Origin: an uncultured Pseudothermotoga sp.
GTDB lineage: Bacteria > Thermotogota > Thermotogae > Thermotogales > DSM-5069
Assembly (NCBI GenBank): GCA_937995655.1
Contig: CALKJI010000004.1
Span: forward strand, 62,001-126,000
Reading direction: 5' to 3'
DNA: 64,000 nucleotides
The translations under genes and the position numbers were made by a program. Below, piece after piece: positions 32,501 to 40,269 of this stretch (positions are counted from its first letter, which is position 1; each line of letters starts with the position of its first letter). The notes below the pieces were generated by a model that saw only the letters and a program-made list of their open reading frames with translations, ran no database searches and was not told the origin of the DNA.

Positions 32501-32556
32501 AAAAGAAGCATGAATACAGCAATTGGTCTTTGTGCAGATCTTTTTGGGATATTCAA
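29527..32556 (-). CDS. RND family efflux transporter (AcrB/HAE1-like)
   Basis: A proton-driven inner-membrane pump, 1009 residues, with the duplicated RND plan: N-terminal helix at 12-32, periplasmic part, transmembrane block about 325-520, second helix about 520-540, periplasmic part, transmembrane block about 840-1000. Helix 4 keeps the proton-relay Asp in GMLVDNAIVVFENIYR and the second half has the matching LVGVVVNNAIVMI, where Asn replaces Asp as is usual. Start is TTG 32554-32556 with GGGGGTGGG before it. No membrane-fusion protein or TolC-like gene is adjacent. The substrate is unknown; an outer-membrane route in Thermotogae is not established. Confidence 0.88.
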   Translation of the reverse strand: MNIPKRSAQRPIAVFMLLFAILVIGVVALRKLHIELLPQLEYPYAAIFATCMGMGPQEIEQLVTEPIEKVIATVPGVKNFTSVSQPGLCLILVEYEWGVDVLSASSRLERYLNIAQANLPEQVKPRVVEFDPSIVPVFVFTTTQDPDSFIDRIKRLPDVSAVEILGKPGKVVMVNIDQEKARNLGLDLNLLDTFLAGNVVYPMGQLKDEKGSVYAITVDGRFKDVDDLKNTIVGFRGLSYQMAMSGQMPKILVPVRLWQIADVQIVDEQVKGLVRVNGEQSNVISVRKRAGANTVNTVKEVKAILNHLKVPYSTLIDQSLYTERAINNLLKNLILGLIGAAIVVMIFVLDIKGMIIVSLSIPISLIFAIVLMYLFKINIDLLTLGGLTMAVGMLVDNAIVVFENIYRYKSDGLVYDEAAANGTKEVFGAIFASTATTIIVFVPLLFTESFAATMFKYFAATLSLSLGASLIVAGILVPAGSRWIESRKIQSFERLKEHYKITLNKALEKKWVLFALTALAVVFSIYYVLTRPRSFIPNFASNTLTINLKAENQAGYEKTSQIAKQIEDFILSKKSEYKIQTVYSDVGITSELSQIIGGAREDKATIEIWFMGKRREYVKNKEKLLKEISSLKIEGAEIQIGQADFLSEVFGYPLTVELTGKDIDKLMNAALDLREKLRGEKVGEVSIRGEATVETFFVHIDRSKTIFSGLIPAQLFMDLQYYTIGKQFGTLSTNYGILPVYIKTGKIQQVDDIQQILFKNVRGQELPLDVLSHIGKKTTLGSIAHKNGQRVVYVDIVKSPYTVSQLTNLVQKAINESKIDGVNYSLSGQKTSLDLLLKEFKTIIIVAALLVYMLLSAQFESFTTPFIIFTTVPVAVVALALVMMIFGYVLNLPVLVGMLTLVGVVVNNAIVMITFIQQRLGKEETLRRVVIESASLRLRPILMTTLTTVIALLPVALSKNEGSELESPIAWVITFGLTITTLFTLFVVPALAEIFTRGHVRKDENLGKI

Positions 32557-32577
32557 TTTCCCACCCCCATGCTACAA

Positions 32578-33252
32578 CTATTTCACTGTCCCACCGCAGA
32601 GTTCTATCACTATTTCTGCCCAAACAGTATTCAAGTCGATCAGATTAAGCCTTTGACTTTTTGAAATCACTGGAAGCTCTGTACAGGCAAGCAGTACATT
32701 CCCACCAAGAGCAGGTTCGACGTCTTCATACCAAATTCTCTGAGCTTTTGAAATCTCCCCAGCTTTCACAGAATAGATTATCTGCATCAGATAGTCCTGC
32801 AATTGGGGGTTTGGAATATGTAAGATCATTCCAACTCTTTGCGCAGCTTTTTGATAAACACCGCTTTTAATCAGTCCCTTTGTTCCTGTAAGCCAGGCTT
32901 CGTTGATGCCGCCTTTTTTAAGTTTCTCTATAGCAAGTTCTGGTAGGCTGAGCACAGGTATATTGCTTTGTTCTTGTACCTTTTGGAGAAATGCATGTGC
33001 CGTGTTACATATGAAAACAGCAAAATCTGCACCAGCCAATTCAAGTCTTTTGACGGATTCAACAAGATATGGCGTTGGATCTTCGCCACCGTACAAGAGT
33101 GCTGTTGTTCTGTCTGGTACGGCCGTGTTGAAATCAACTATCATTCTTATATGATCTTGATCCCTTTCTGCTTTTGTATGCTCAACAACCTTTTGGAGAA
33201 AATCTACCGTTGAAAGTGAACCCATTCCACCCACGATGCCAGCTATTTTCAT
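32578..33252 (-). CDS. Aspartate/glutamate racemase family protein
   Basis: A PLP-independent two-cysteine racemase of 224 residues. GIVGGMGSLSTVDF opens the first half; the first catalytic Cys is in VFICNTAHAF (about 83) and the second in LLACTELPV (about 190). MIVDFNTAVPDRTTALLYGG matches the aspartate-racemase branch (RacX/YgeA type), where the conserved Asn and Arg position substrate. D-aspartate or another D-amino acid could go into peptidoglycan or be a signal. It lies between the PqaA-like hydrolase (14 bases) and the RND pump gene (21 bases), probably one transcript. The real substrate is unclear because this branch accepts many amino acids. Confidence 0.85.
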   Translation of the reverse strand: MKIAGIVGGMGSLSTVDFLQKVVEHTKAERDQDHIRMIVDFNTAVPDRTTALLYGGEDPTPYLVESVKRLELAGADFAVFICNTAHAFLQKVQEQSNIPVLSLPELAIEKLKKGGINEAWLTGTKGLIKSGVYQKAAQRVGMILHIPNPQLQDYLMQIIYSVKAGEISKAQRIWYEDVEPALGGNVLLACTELPVISKSQRLNLIDLNTVWAEIVIELCGGTVK

Positions 33253-33266
33253 CTTTTCACCCCACT

Positions 33267-34499
33267 CTATTTATAGACTGCCGGTGTGCAAAGACTGATT
33301 TTATATCCTTCAAACTCAAAAATCGCTTCTAAGTAATAAGCAATGTGTCTTGATTCTGGGGGATCGATCTGGACTGAGTACAAGCCTTCGTTTTTCAGAA
33401 CTGGTAACTTTATCCAAAGTGAGCCTCTAAAATCGGTTGTATCTGAAACAGCTCTGTTCACATAAACTTCTTTAATTTGAGCACTATCTTTCACGGTTAT
33501 CTTGTCATTCTCTATAGAAAATTCAAAGTCAGGCAGCCTGTCTGTCAAAGCAAGTTTGAGGAAGGTTGATGAATTTTCAACTACATATGGGATGTTGGTG
33601 ATGCCGTGTTTGTTGTTTGGAACGTACAGTATATAATTTTTCCCCGCTAGATCGTAAAAGTAAAGGTTCGCTGAGTATATAGTCCAATACTCATCGTTTG
33701 TGGCATTTATTATGTATTTAGGCATGGTTAGTCTGTCTCTGTATGTGTATGGATCCACCATCTTTAGAAGTTTTTGACCTTCTTCCGTGTGGACCATCTC
33801 TGGAAGTCCTCGCCTCACATAGGGTGCTATGCTTTCACTATATTTTCCATACATCTTCATTTGTTGCTCAAGTTGTTTTGAAAAGTTCAAATTGTCAAAG
33901 ACAATGGGTGCTATGGCAAAGACACGATCATCGACCACGGCGGTAAGCCATGTGGTCCAGCCCCTTTTCGAAGGACCGGTTACGAAAAATCTATTTATAC
34001 TAAATAACTGTTCAACTAGATCCATCGTTGCTACGGCGGCTGTGGTCATTGGAAACAGTAGTGGCAAGGTGGCGTCTTTTGTTTTCGTATACTCCAAAAA
34101 TGTGTGGGCTATCAAATCATCTTCTTTTAAACCAAATATGGGTTGATTTGGTACATCACCAAGTACTACAAAAACCGAAGAGAATTTTTCCGCGATCCAA
34201 AGATAGTCCTGGACCTCTTTTGATCTAGTGGGGTCAAAATCTCCGGTGATGAACAAAACAGCCACGTTGTCGAAGAGTACATCCTTTGGTCTAACTATCA
34301 GAAGATCATGAAACCACCTGATATTTTGCCACTTTTGGCTTTCCAATAGTACATGGACCATCTTTATTCCTGTGTCTGTTGTTTTTTCAGAGATAATTTT
34401 GTAATTAACATTTTTGTTACTGATTACATAATCTGTTAATTCATCTGAAAGGGAAATAACTGCAACTGCTATTAGAAAAAACACGAAAGTTTTTTTCAT
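33267..34499 (-). CDS. Secreted PhoPQ-activated pathogenicity-related (PqaA-like) alpha/beta hydrolase
   Basis: The 410-residue protein has a signal peptide (about 1-17) and a hydrolase domain of the PhoPQ-regulated protein family (PF10142). The nucleophile elbow is VTGPSKRGWTTW (Ser about 175), the acid is in INATNDEYW (about 280) and the His in PNNKHGIT (about 308). The last 90 residues form a beta domain as in family members. The function of the family is poorly known; the fold and triad indicate an extracellular or periplasmic esterase/peptidase. An AT-rich stretch with TATAAT (34521-34526, minus) could be its promoter. It heads a short unit with the racemase and RND pump. Confidence 0.82.
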   Translation of the reverse strand: MKKTFVFFLIAVAVISLSDELTDYVISNKNVNYKIISEKTTDTGIKMVHVLLESQKWQNIRWFHDLLIVRPKDVLFDNVAVLFITGDFDPTRSKEVQDYLWIAEKFSSVFVVLGDVPNQPIFGLKEDDLIAHTFLEYTKTKDATLPLLFPMTTAAVATMDLVEQLFSINRFFVTGPSKRGWTTWLTAVVDDRVFAIAPIVFDNLNFSKQLEQQMKMYGKYSESIAPYVRRGLPEMVHTEEGQKLLKMVDPYTYRDRLTMPKYIINATNDEYWTIYSANLYFYDLAGKNYILYVPNNKHGITNIPYVVENSSTFLKLALTDRLPDFEFSIENDKITVKDSAQIKEVYVNRAVSDTTDFRGSLWIKLPVLKNEGLYSVQIDPPESRHIAYYLEAIFEFEGYKISLCTPAVYK

Positions 34500-34539
34500 A
34501 CCATCCCTCCTTTATAATTTATTATACAAAAAGATAGGC

Positions 34540-35454
34540 TCACCTTTGCCTGAAAGAGAAGATAGTGTAGACAGCAGGAAATATGAATTGATCAAAATCC
34601 TCAACTTTTGCCATGTACGTTAAGGTGAAAGCGCTGTTACTTAGAAGGATGTGCGCCTGCAAACATTTGTAGGGTACTTTGTTCGACGAGAATTGAAAGA
34701 TTCTCCAGTAGAATTCCTCTCCTTGAACCAGATTTTTGCCCTTTGAAAGTTCTCTATAATCTGAAAGGTTGGCAAGTGAGTTTTTCTCAACTGACTTGGC
34801 ATATTCTTCAATATTTAGTTTCTTTGGCAGTTCCTCAGAAACTATCTGAATATATCCCACCTTGTTACCTTCGATAGCTATGAAGGAACCTATCTCGTCT
34901 TGAACAGGTTCTATGGCTTCAAATGGCTCAATTAGATTCACGGAGTATCGAAATTTTTCATTCAAGTATTCTTGTTTGATAGAAGCTATCTTTATACTAC
35001 TCATAGACAGTAATGCAGGAACAAGATACTTGTGAAAATCTTCATGCGTTGAATAGTAGGTTATGACAAAACCTTTTTGGAATTTGACGAAGACAATCTG
35101 AAAGGCTTCAGATTTCACGTTGGAAGTACTGAGTGAAAACTTTCTGTAGAAAACTTGTAGCTCATCTATTTTCAACAATCCGTTAGCTGTTTCTTCTGCC
35201 GCCACAAGTTGCATTCCTATCAACTTTGAAAAGGTTATCAGATCTGTTGACTGAGGAAGACTGACAGACAATATCTGCAATATAGAATTACTTGTTAGGA
35301 CTTTGAAGGCTCCTATTTCATTTGGATTTGTCGGTTTGACCGTTATAAATGGATCGTAGACAGTTAAGGCAAGATCACCATTAGGTGAAAAATAAAGTGT
35401 TTGTGCAAACAAAGAAAGAGAGAAAATAATCACCAAGACAACTAAGAACCTCAT
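34540..35454 (-). CDS. Secreted protein of unknown function with two similar halves
   Basis: I do not recognise the family. The 304 residues begin with a clear signal peptide (MRFLVVLVIIFSLSLFAQ, cleavage probably after Ala-Gln). The mature part seems to be two related beta-alpha units of about 140 residues: each has a motif like VQDEIGSFIAIEGNKVGYIQIV / NPNEIGAFKVL..ILQILSVSLP, then a helix, then a strand ending YMAKVEDFDQFIFPA / YYSTHEDFHKYLVPA. The paired endings strongly suggest duplication of a PsbP/DUF1795-like fold. The frame opens at 35484, but the promoter and GGACGGTGA place the start at ATG 35454. It is divergent from the deacetylase gene. Confidence 0.75.
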   Translation of the reverse strand: MRFLVVLVIIFSLSLFAQTLYFSPNGDLALTVYDPFITVKPTNPNEIGAFKVLTSNSILQILSVSLPQSTDLITFSKLIGMQLVAAEETANGLLKIDELQVFYRKFSLSTSNVKSEAFQIVFVKFQKGFVITYYSTHEDFHKYLVPALLSMSSIKIASIKQEYLNEKFRYSVNLIEPFEAIEPVQDEIGSFIAIEGNKVGYIQIVSEELPKKLNIEEYAKSVEKNSLANLSDYRELSKGKNLVQGEEFYWRIFQFSSNKVPYKCLQAHILLSNSAFTLTYMAKVEDFDQFIFPAVYTIFSFRQR

Positions 35455-35473
35455 CCAATCACCGTCCTCAATC

Positions 35474-35503
35474 ATTATACACATAAATTCGATCGTGTAT
35501 AAT
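35474..35503. promoter_or_regulatory. Overlapping, near-symmetric divergent promoters
   Basis: ATTATACAC (35474-35482) and GTGTATAAT (35495-35503) form a perfect 9-bp inverted repeat. On the plus strand TTATAC (35475-35480) and TATAAT (35498-35503) are 17 bases apart; on the minus strand the same two elements are read in the mirror sense. Each -10 is the other's -35, so two polymerases cannot bind at once. Predicted starts are near 35510 (plus) and 35467 (minus). Confidence 0.65.
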
Positions 35504-35510
35504 AATTAGT

Positions 35511-36515
35511 GTGAAGATCTCTATGAAGATTATTGTGTTAATTTGCGTGACAATTATATCTGTCATTGTCCAGGCGAAGGTGATAGTCTTTTTATATCAC
35601 CGTTTTGACGATGCCAGGTATCCATCAACAAATACGTGGACGACTGAGCTTGAAAATCATATTCGACTTGTAAAAGAGCTCGGCTTTGAGATTTGGACAA
35701 TAAGGGACCTTGAAGAATATGTCTACGGAAGGAAAAAGATGAATAAAGATGCGGTTGTTTTCACAATAGACGATGGATACCGTTCTATTTACGATAAGGC
35801 TTACAAAATCTTCAAAAAGTACAATGTTCCTTTCTGTATCTTTCTTCAGGTTGGTGCTGTGGGATATCCAGATTACCTTACATGGGAAATGATCTATGAA
35901 ATGCTCAAGAATGGAGTAGAATTTGGAAATCATTCTTTTAGCCATCCAGATTTTCCTTCTTTCATTTCTAAGATGGGTGAAGAACAGATGCTTGAGTACT
36001 TCAAATCAGACCTTCAGAGAGCCCAGCAAGTGTTCAAGGAAAAAACAGGAAGGACTCTGAACTATTACGCCTATCCATACGGGCATTATATTCCACAGAT
36101 GATTGATATCTTAAAAGAAGAAGGTTTTAAGCTCGCATTCACTCAGAATCCAGGACCTTACGATCTGAGTTATGGTGCCTTTGAAATACCAAGAGAACCA
36201 TTGCTCGAAGATTGGGCAACGGAAAAACATCTTAGATATGTTTTGAACAGAGAACCGCTTGTCACGGAAAATTCGCCATTTGTATTACAGAATGGTATAA
36301 TGACAATAAAAACTAAAATATTGATTCCCAAGGAGGTGAGGTACGCGACCCTGTACGTGTCCGAGAAAGGCATTATTAAAAGTCATCTCAAAGATAACGA
36401 GATCTTTGGTGAAACCAAGCTGACAAAGATGTATAACAGACTCATGATAAGTGCAAACGATGGTAGAAAGGAGTACTTGAGATACTATCTAATCTTTAAC
36501 GCACAGGGTGAGTGA
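35511..36515 (+). CDS. Secreted polysaccharide deacetylase (CE4 family)
   Basis: Removes N- or O-acetyl groups from polysaccharides. The 334 residues have a signal peptide (about 5-22) and a CE4 domain with FLYHRFDD, the catalytic Asp and metal Asp in VVFTIDDGYRS (motif 1, about 83-93), metal His pair in FGNHSFSHPDF (motif 2), and YYAYPYGHY (motif 3). The canonical metal triad Asp-His-His is intact. The last 90 residues form an additional beta-rich domain. Start: GTG 35511 sits at the predicted transcription start, which would make a leaderless message; ATG 35523 is the alternative and has no ribosome site. A Bax-like hydrolase gene follows, suggesting cell-wall or exopolysaccharide processing. 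Confidence 0.87.
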   Translation: MKISMKIIVLICVTIISVIVQAKVIVFLYHRFDDARYPSTNTWTTELENHIRLVKELGFEIWTIRDLEEYVYGRKKMNKDAVVFTIDDGYRSIYDKAYKIFKKYNVPFCIFLQVGAVGYPDYLTWEMIYEMLKNGVEFGNHSFSHPDFPSFISKMGEEQMLEYFKSDLQRAQQVFKEKTGRTLNYYAYPYGHYIPQMIDILKEEGFKLAFTQNPGPYDLSYGAFEIPREPLLEDWATEKHLRYVLNREPLVTENSPFVLQNGIMTIKTKILIPKEVRYATLYVSEKGIIKSHLKDNEIFGETKLTKMYNRLMISANDGRKEYLRYYLIFNAQGE

Positions 36516-36538
36516 ATCCGTAAACAGGGGTGATGAGA

Positions 36539-37390
36539 TTGAAAAAAATCATAATGATTTTAACGCTCACTGCTCTTTCCGTTACCGTTTCAAAGTTCAC
36601 TTTTGAGTTTGTTAGTTATTTTGAAAACCTTGAAAGCCAAGAAGAAATTGTTGAACTCAGCTTTGATAGTTACAAAGACCTTTTGACGTTCTTTGAAAAG
36701 ATAGAATACGATTTGAGCAAAAAACAAGTCCCAGTAGTTATCTTGAAAAACTTGCCAAGGGATATGGATCGGATAGAAGATGTTCAGCTCAAAAAAGACC
36801 TGTTCATTCGAATAATGTTGCCGATAATATTAAAGGTAAACGAAGAGATCGAGCAAGAGAGGGAAGAAATCATCAAACTGTCAGATGATAGTTGCGAACT
36901 CAGGCATTATCTTACAAAATACAAAGCAAAGACTAAGCAAGAACTTTTGGAAAAGGTTGATGTGATACCTGTTGAAATTGCTTTGGCTCAAGCAGCAATC
37001 GAATCGGCTTGGGGGACTTCAAGGTTTGCACTTGAAGCCAACAATATTTTTGGAGAATGGACCTTCAGCCCCGGAAATGGAATTGTCCCAAGAGAGCGTC
37101 CCGATAACGAAATATATGAAGTGAGAAAGTTCCGAGACCTAATTAGTTCCGTGAGAAGTTATGCTTATAACCTGAATGTGTCGCCCTTTTACAGAGAGTT
37201 CAGGGCTATAAGGGCTGGCAAGATCAGAAAACCCATCGAGGATGGTCTATTATATTACTCACAAAGACGTGAAAAGTATATTCAAGAAATCAAAATTATT
37301 ATGATCAATAATAAATTTGTAGAATTTAGAGAACACAAAGCCTGCCCAATTCAAGTTGCTTTGATATCAGGAATGAATTTGGTAAAATAA
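36539..37390 (+). CDS. Bax-like glucosaminidase (peptidoglycan hydrolase)
   Basis: A 283-residue exported protein with an N-terminal membrane/signal segment (about 3-20). The C-terminal half is a GH73-type glucosaminidase: VIPVEIALAQAAIESAWGTSRFA holds the catalytic Glu (IES), followed by ANNIFGEWTF and an RKF-DLISSVRSYAYNLN region, closest to the E. coli Bax family. It would cleave N-acetylglucosaminyl bonds in peptidoglycan. Start: AGGGGTGA seven bases before TTG 36539; GTG 36530 and ATG 36533 overlap the ribosome site. It lies 23 bases after the deacetylase and is likely co-transcribed with it, an attractive pairing for wall remodelling. Confidence 0.83.
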   Translation: MKKIIMILTLTALSVTVSKFTFEFVSYFENLESQEEIVELSFDSYKDLLTFFEKIEYDLSKKQVPVVILKNLPRDMDRIEDVQLKKDLFIRIMLPIILKVNEEIEQEREEIIKLSDDSCELRHYLTKYKAKTKQELLEKVDVIPVEIALAQAAIESAWGTSRFALEANNIFGEWTFSPGNGIVPRERPDNEIYEVRKFRDLISSVRSYAYNLNVSPFYREFRAIRAGKIRKPIEDGLLYYSQRREKYIQEIKIIMINNKFVEFREHKACPIQVALISGMNLVK

Positions 37391-37430
37391 TCTGATTAAA
37401 CTAAGATAAAATGTTGATTTTTTTAAAAAG

Positions 37431-37439
37431 TGGTATAAT
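37431..37439 (+). promoter_or_regulatory. Extended -10 promoter of the pilin gene
   Basis: TGGTATAAT at 37431-37439 is a perfect extended -10. TTGATT lies 14 bases upstream, too close for a classic -35, so the extended element probably carries the promoter. Predicted start is near 37446, 16 bases before the ATG, with GAAGGAGGG between. Confidence 0.65.
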
Positions 37440-37461
37440 ATCAATAGAAGGAGGGAATATT

Positions 37462-37848
37462 ATGAGGAAAGGTTTTACCTTGATCGAACTGTTAATAGTT
37501 CTGGCAGTAATAGCAGCTTTGATGGCTATTGTGACGCCTATCGCATTGAATGCCGTCTCACAAGCAAAGGCAACGCAGGTGGCAGCCAACTTCAGGAACA
37601 TCAAAAGTGCCGTTGAAAGCTATGTGAACATCGAAAGAACTCTACCATCTACGTGGACTAGTCTTTCGGGATATCTAAGCTCTATACCTGCAGATTTTAA
37701 CTTCACTGTCGATACTTGGGATACCACTGGCGCAGCTACGGTGACAATAACTTATAACGGCACAGTTGATGTGAATAAGCTCAGGAGCGTTTACGATGAA
37801 ATCAATACTAACAAGCAACTCATAGTTAGACTAAGACGCTGGTGGTAA
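37462..37848 (+). CDS. Type IV pilin-like prepilin
   Basis: A 128-residue prepilin. The class III signal is textbook: MRKGFTLIELLIVLAVIAAL, cleaved after Gly4 by prepilin peptidase and N-methylated at Phe; Glu5 of the mature chain is present. The hydrophobic helix runs to about 30, followed by an amphipathic stretch with VAANFRNIKSAVESYVN and a small beta domain ending in basic residues. It could be a major or minor pilin or a pseudopilin of the transformation machinery, whose ComEA is elsewhere in the window. The longer frame from 37411 overlaps the promoter and is rejected. It forms a single-gene transcript between its own promoter and a strong terminator. Confidence 0.9.
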   Translation: MRKGFTLIELLIVLAVIAALMAIVTPIALNAVSQAKATQVAANFRNIKSAVESYVNIERTLPSTWTSLSGYLSSIPADFNFTVDTWDTTGAATVTITYNGTVDVNKLRSVYDEINTNKQLIVRLRRWW

Positions 37849-37868
37849 GTTAACTCTCTGAGTGTAAT

Positions 37869-37899
37869 AAAACCCAGCAGGGACTACCTGCTGGGTTTT
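37869..37899. terminator. Bidirectional intrinsic terminator after the pilin gene
   Basis: AAAACCCAGCAGG (37869-37881) and CCTGCTGGGTTTT (37887-37899) form a perfect 13-bp stem with a 5-base loop. The A/T ends act as the tract on either strand, so it can also stop the minus-strand sugar operon ending at 37944. Confidence 0.9.
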
Positions 37900-37943
37900 G
37901 TATTAATTTGTTTTCTTTAAAGTCTTTGTGACTGAAAAAATCT

Positions 37944-39392
37944 TTAAGACCGTGCTTTTACGCCAAGCTCGCTAAAATCATCTTCAAGCCTGCGCGAAGA
38001 GTTTTCAACCCTCTGTTTCAGTGTTTCTGTTTTCCTTCTGAGTACTGTGATAACCCTTTCAATCCTTCTGATCATCTCACGTACAGGTTTTTCCTGGGGT
38101 CCACCAGTTATCTTTCTTACCTTTATAAAATGCTCTGGCGAAAGTATACTTTCAATCTGTTTTTGGCTCAACGTGAACCTCTTACCAGAAGCTTTTTCAA
38201 ATGCTTCAGCTAAGATTTCGTAGTTCATGTCAGATTTAACATACAGAGAAACAATAGAATGTGCTTGGCGAAAACTTATCTTAAAGGTTCTCACCAGTTC
38301 ATCGGCAAGCTCTGTTGCTGTAGCACCTGTCTTTAGGGCAAGTTCTTTCACTCTTTTTTGATCGACGTCAACCTTTTGCAAAATCTCTTTGGTCAAGATC
38401 ATAGCTTGTTTTGCTATACTTAATCCTTCTATGAACTTGAACAGTACAAAATCGCCATTTTCATTGATGTCCTGATATGGCGTGTTCACAAAAACTTTTT
38501 CAACAGCATCGAAGATTCCGTAGGCAACGTTTGCTCTTATCCTGAGATGTTCAAGTATCACGGGGTTCCTTTTTTGTGGCATCATACTGCTTATTTGGAC
38601 AAGGTCATCTGGGAAGTGAAAGATTCCAACTTCACAGGAAGATTTTTGAATGAGTTCTTGGACAAATCGCGTTAGATCACTCATTAAGATCCTCAAAAGA
38701 CTTGAAGGGAAAATGATCCAGTGTGAGGTTACGATGGCTCTGTAAGAGTTTTCCACGGGCTCTAAAAAACCGAGGTATTCACTGACCATCCTTCTATCTA
38801 TAGGGAAACCCGTCGTCGTTATGGCGCCTGAACCCATGGGACAAATGTTGACAGCTCCTAAAGCATTAATGATCTCTTGCAACACTTCCACTATATCAAA
38901 GGCGAAAGAAAGTAAATAATGGGCGAAAGTTGACACTTGAGCAGGCTGACCGTGCGTATAGAGTAGTAAGAGAGTTTCAGGATTGTCTTTCGACCTCTGG
39001 ACAGCCGTGCTGATCAACTCAATCGATTGATAGGCAAAGTCTATCAATTCATCACGAACGCACATTCTAAAGACCGTGGCGTCTATGTCGTTTCTGCTCC
39101 TTGCCGTGTGAAGAAAACCTGCCTTTTCAGCTGTCAATAGTTCTGAAAGTTTTTTCTCCATCAAGAAAACTAGATCCTCAAACCCTTCTGGGAGCTTTTC
39201 TTCGATACTATCACTTTGTATTTTTCTTAAACCATTTGCTATCTCAATACAGATATCTTCGGGTAATATTTTGCATCTCTTAAGCATCAACAGATGAGCC
39301 TTGTTCAACTGCATGTAATAGTTTAAGAGTTTCTTCCAGTTTTCAAAAGAGGTATCCAAGACGATTTCTTTGTAAACTGTTGAGAATCTCAT
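37944..39392 (-). CDS. Argininosuccinate lyase-like protein of a sugar operon
   Basis: A 482-residue member of the fumarase/aspartase/ArgH superfamily. The signature loop with the catalytic Ser is intact as QISSMMPQKRNPV (about 278-290), and C-terminal TGGPQEKPV matches ArgH. Other ArgH motifs are altered: SRNDIDAT for SRNDQVAT, TLLLLYTHGQPAQVSTFAHY for GYTHLQRAQP, and PYQDINENGDF where ArgH has YNRDLQED. It is therefore likely a C-N or C-O lyase on another substrate. It is last in a nine-gene ABC sugar operon and overlaps the amidohydrolase gene by 4 bases. No arginine biosynthesis gene is near. Confidence 0.75.
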   Translation of the reverse strand: MRFSTVYKEIVLDTSFENWKKLLNYYMQLNKAHLLMLKRCKILPEDICIEIANGLRKIQSDSIEEKLPEGFEDLVFLMEKKLSELLTAEKAGFLHTARSRNDIDATVFRMCVRDELIDFAYQSIELISTAVQRSKDNPETLLLLYTHGQPAQVSTFAHYLLSFAFDIVEVLQEIINALGAVNICPMGSGAITTTGFPIDRRMVSEYLGFLEPVENSYRAIVTSHWIIFPSSLLRILMSDLTRFVQELIQKSSCEVGIFHFPDDLVQISSMMPQKRNPVILEHLRIRANVAYGIFDAVEKVFVNTPYQDINENGDFVLFKFIEGLSIAKQAMILTKEILQKVDVDQKRVKELALKTGATATELADELVRTFKISFRQAHSIVSLYVKSDMNYEILAEAFEKASGKRFTLSQKQIESILSPEHFIKVRKITGGPQEKPVREMIRRIERVITVLRRKTETLKQRVENSSRRLEDDFSELGVKARS

Positions 39393-40264
39393 CTATTCAT
39401 CCCCAAAATTTCAACGATGTTTTTGTATAGTACACGATCGATCTCATCATCTTTGTATCCCACATTAACCATGGACCTTATTTGTTCATCCAGATATGGT
39501 TTAGAAAATCCTCGTGGAAACCAGCTGGAATCTGTACCAAAGATTATTCTCTCTGGCCCGATTGTTTCTCTGTACTTTCTGAAGAGCATTTCAAGATTCA
39601 GTTCATAGGGCATCCATCTCATCCACTGGTTGGATCCGCTGGTATCAACATAGACATTGGGACATGCCCAGCACAGGTTCAAAGTTTCAAAGACATAACC
39701 ACAACCAAAATGTGGTACAATGAACTTTATTTTTTTGAACTCTTTAGCTACATCGTGGATGATCAATGGGTTTATGTTCACATGGTAGGCTGTTCCACCG
39801 GCAGCACCCATGATGCCAAAGTGAATCAACACGGGTATTTCATAGGTATTTGCAACTTCCCAAACTGGATAGAGTGATCTATCGTTCAAAGGCGTATTCA
39901 CTGCTGGTCCCAAGATTTTGTATCCCTTTAAACCCTTCTTGAGATATTTTTCAAGCTCCTGTGCCGCATCTTTTTTGGAAGGGTCGTGATGGGCATACCC
40001 AATGAATCTGTCTGGATGTTTGAGAACAACTTTCAACATATTCTCGTTACCATTGGAAGTTACAAACACTATTCTTTCGATGGAATGTCTGACGGCCTCT
40101 TGGTACCATAATTCAGAGAGTTTGTCAAAATCATTTATTTGAACTGGTTCTGGGAAGTTCCAAGCCCTGAGCCATTTTTCCTTTTCTTTTTTCAACCATG
40201 GGTCATCGATTTCTTTTATTGAAAAACCAATGTGAAAGTGAACATGTGAGTCTATCAATTTCAC
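39389..40264 (-). CDS. Amidohydrolase 2 family metal-dependent hydrolase
   Basis: The 291-residue TIM-barrel protein of PF04909 (amidohydrolase-2) has the N-terminal metal ligands in IDSHVHFHIG, later His in VLIHFGIMG and FIVPHFGCGY, and the Asp in FGTDSSWFP. Family members include decarboxylases and lactone or amide hydrolases. The frame is open to 40468, inside the upstream permease gene; GTG 40264 with GGGTGA before it restores the natural start KLIDSHVHFH. It overlaps the ArgH-like gene and follows the permease by five bases. Together these two enzymes presumably process whatever the ABC transporters bring in. The substrate is unknown. Confidence 0.8.
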   Translation of the reverse strand: MKLIDSHVHFHIGFSIKEIDDPWLKKEKEKWLRAWNFPEPVQINDFDKLSELWYQEAVRHSIERIVFVTSNGNENMLKVVLKHPDRFIGYAHHDPSKKDAAQELEKYLKKGLKGYKILGPAVNTPLNDRSLYPVWEVANTYEIPVLIHFGIMGAAGGTAYHVNINPLIIHDVAKEFKKIKFIVPHFGCGYVFETLNLCWACPNVYVDTSGSNQWMRWMPYELNLEMLFRKYRETIGPERIIFGTDSSWFPRGFSKPYLDEQIRSMVNVGYKDDEIDRVLYKNIVEILGMNR

Positions 40265-40269
40265 AGAGA

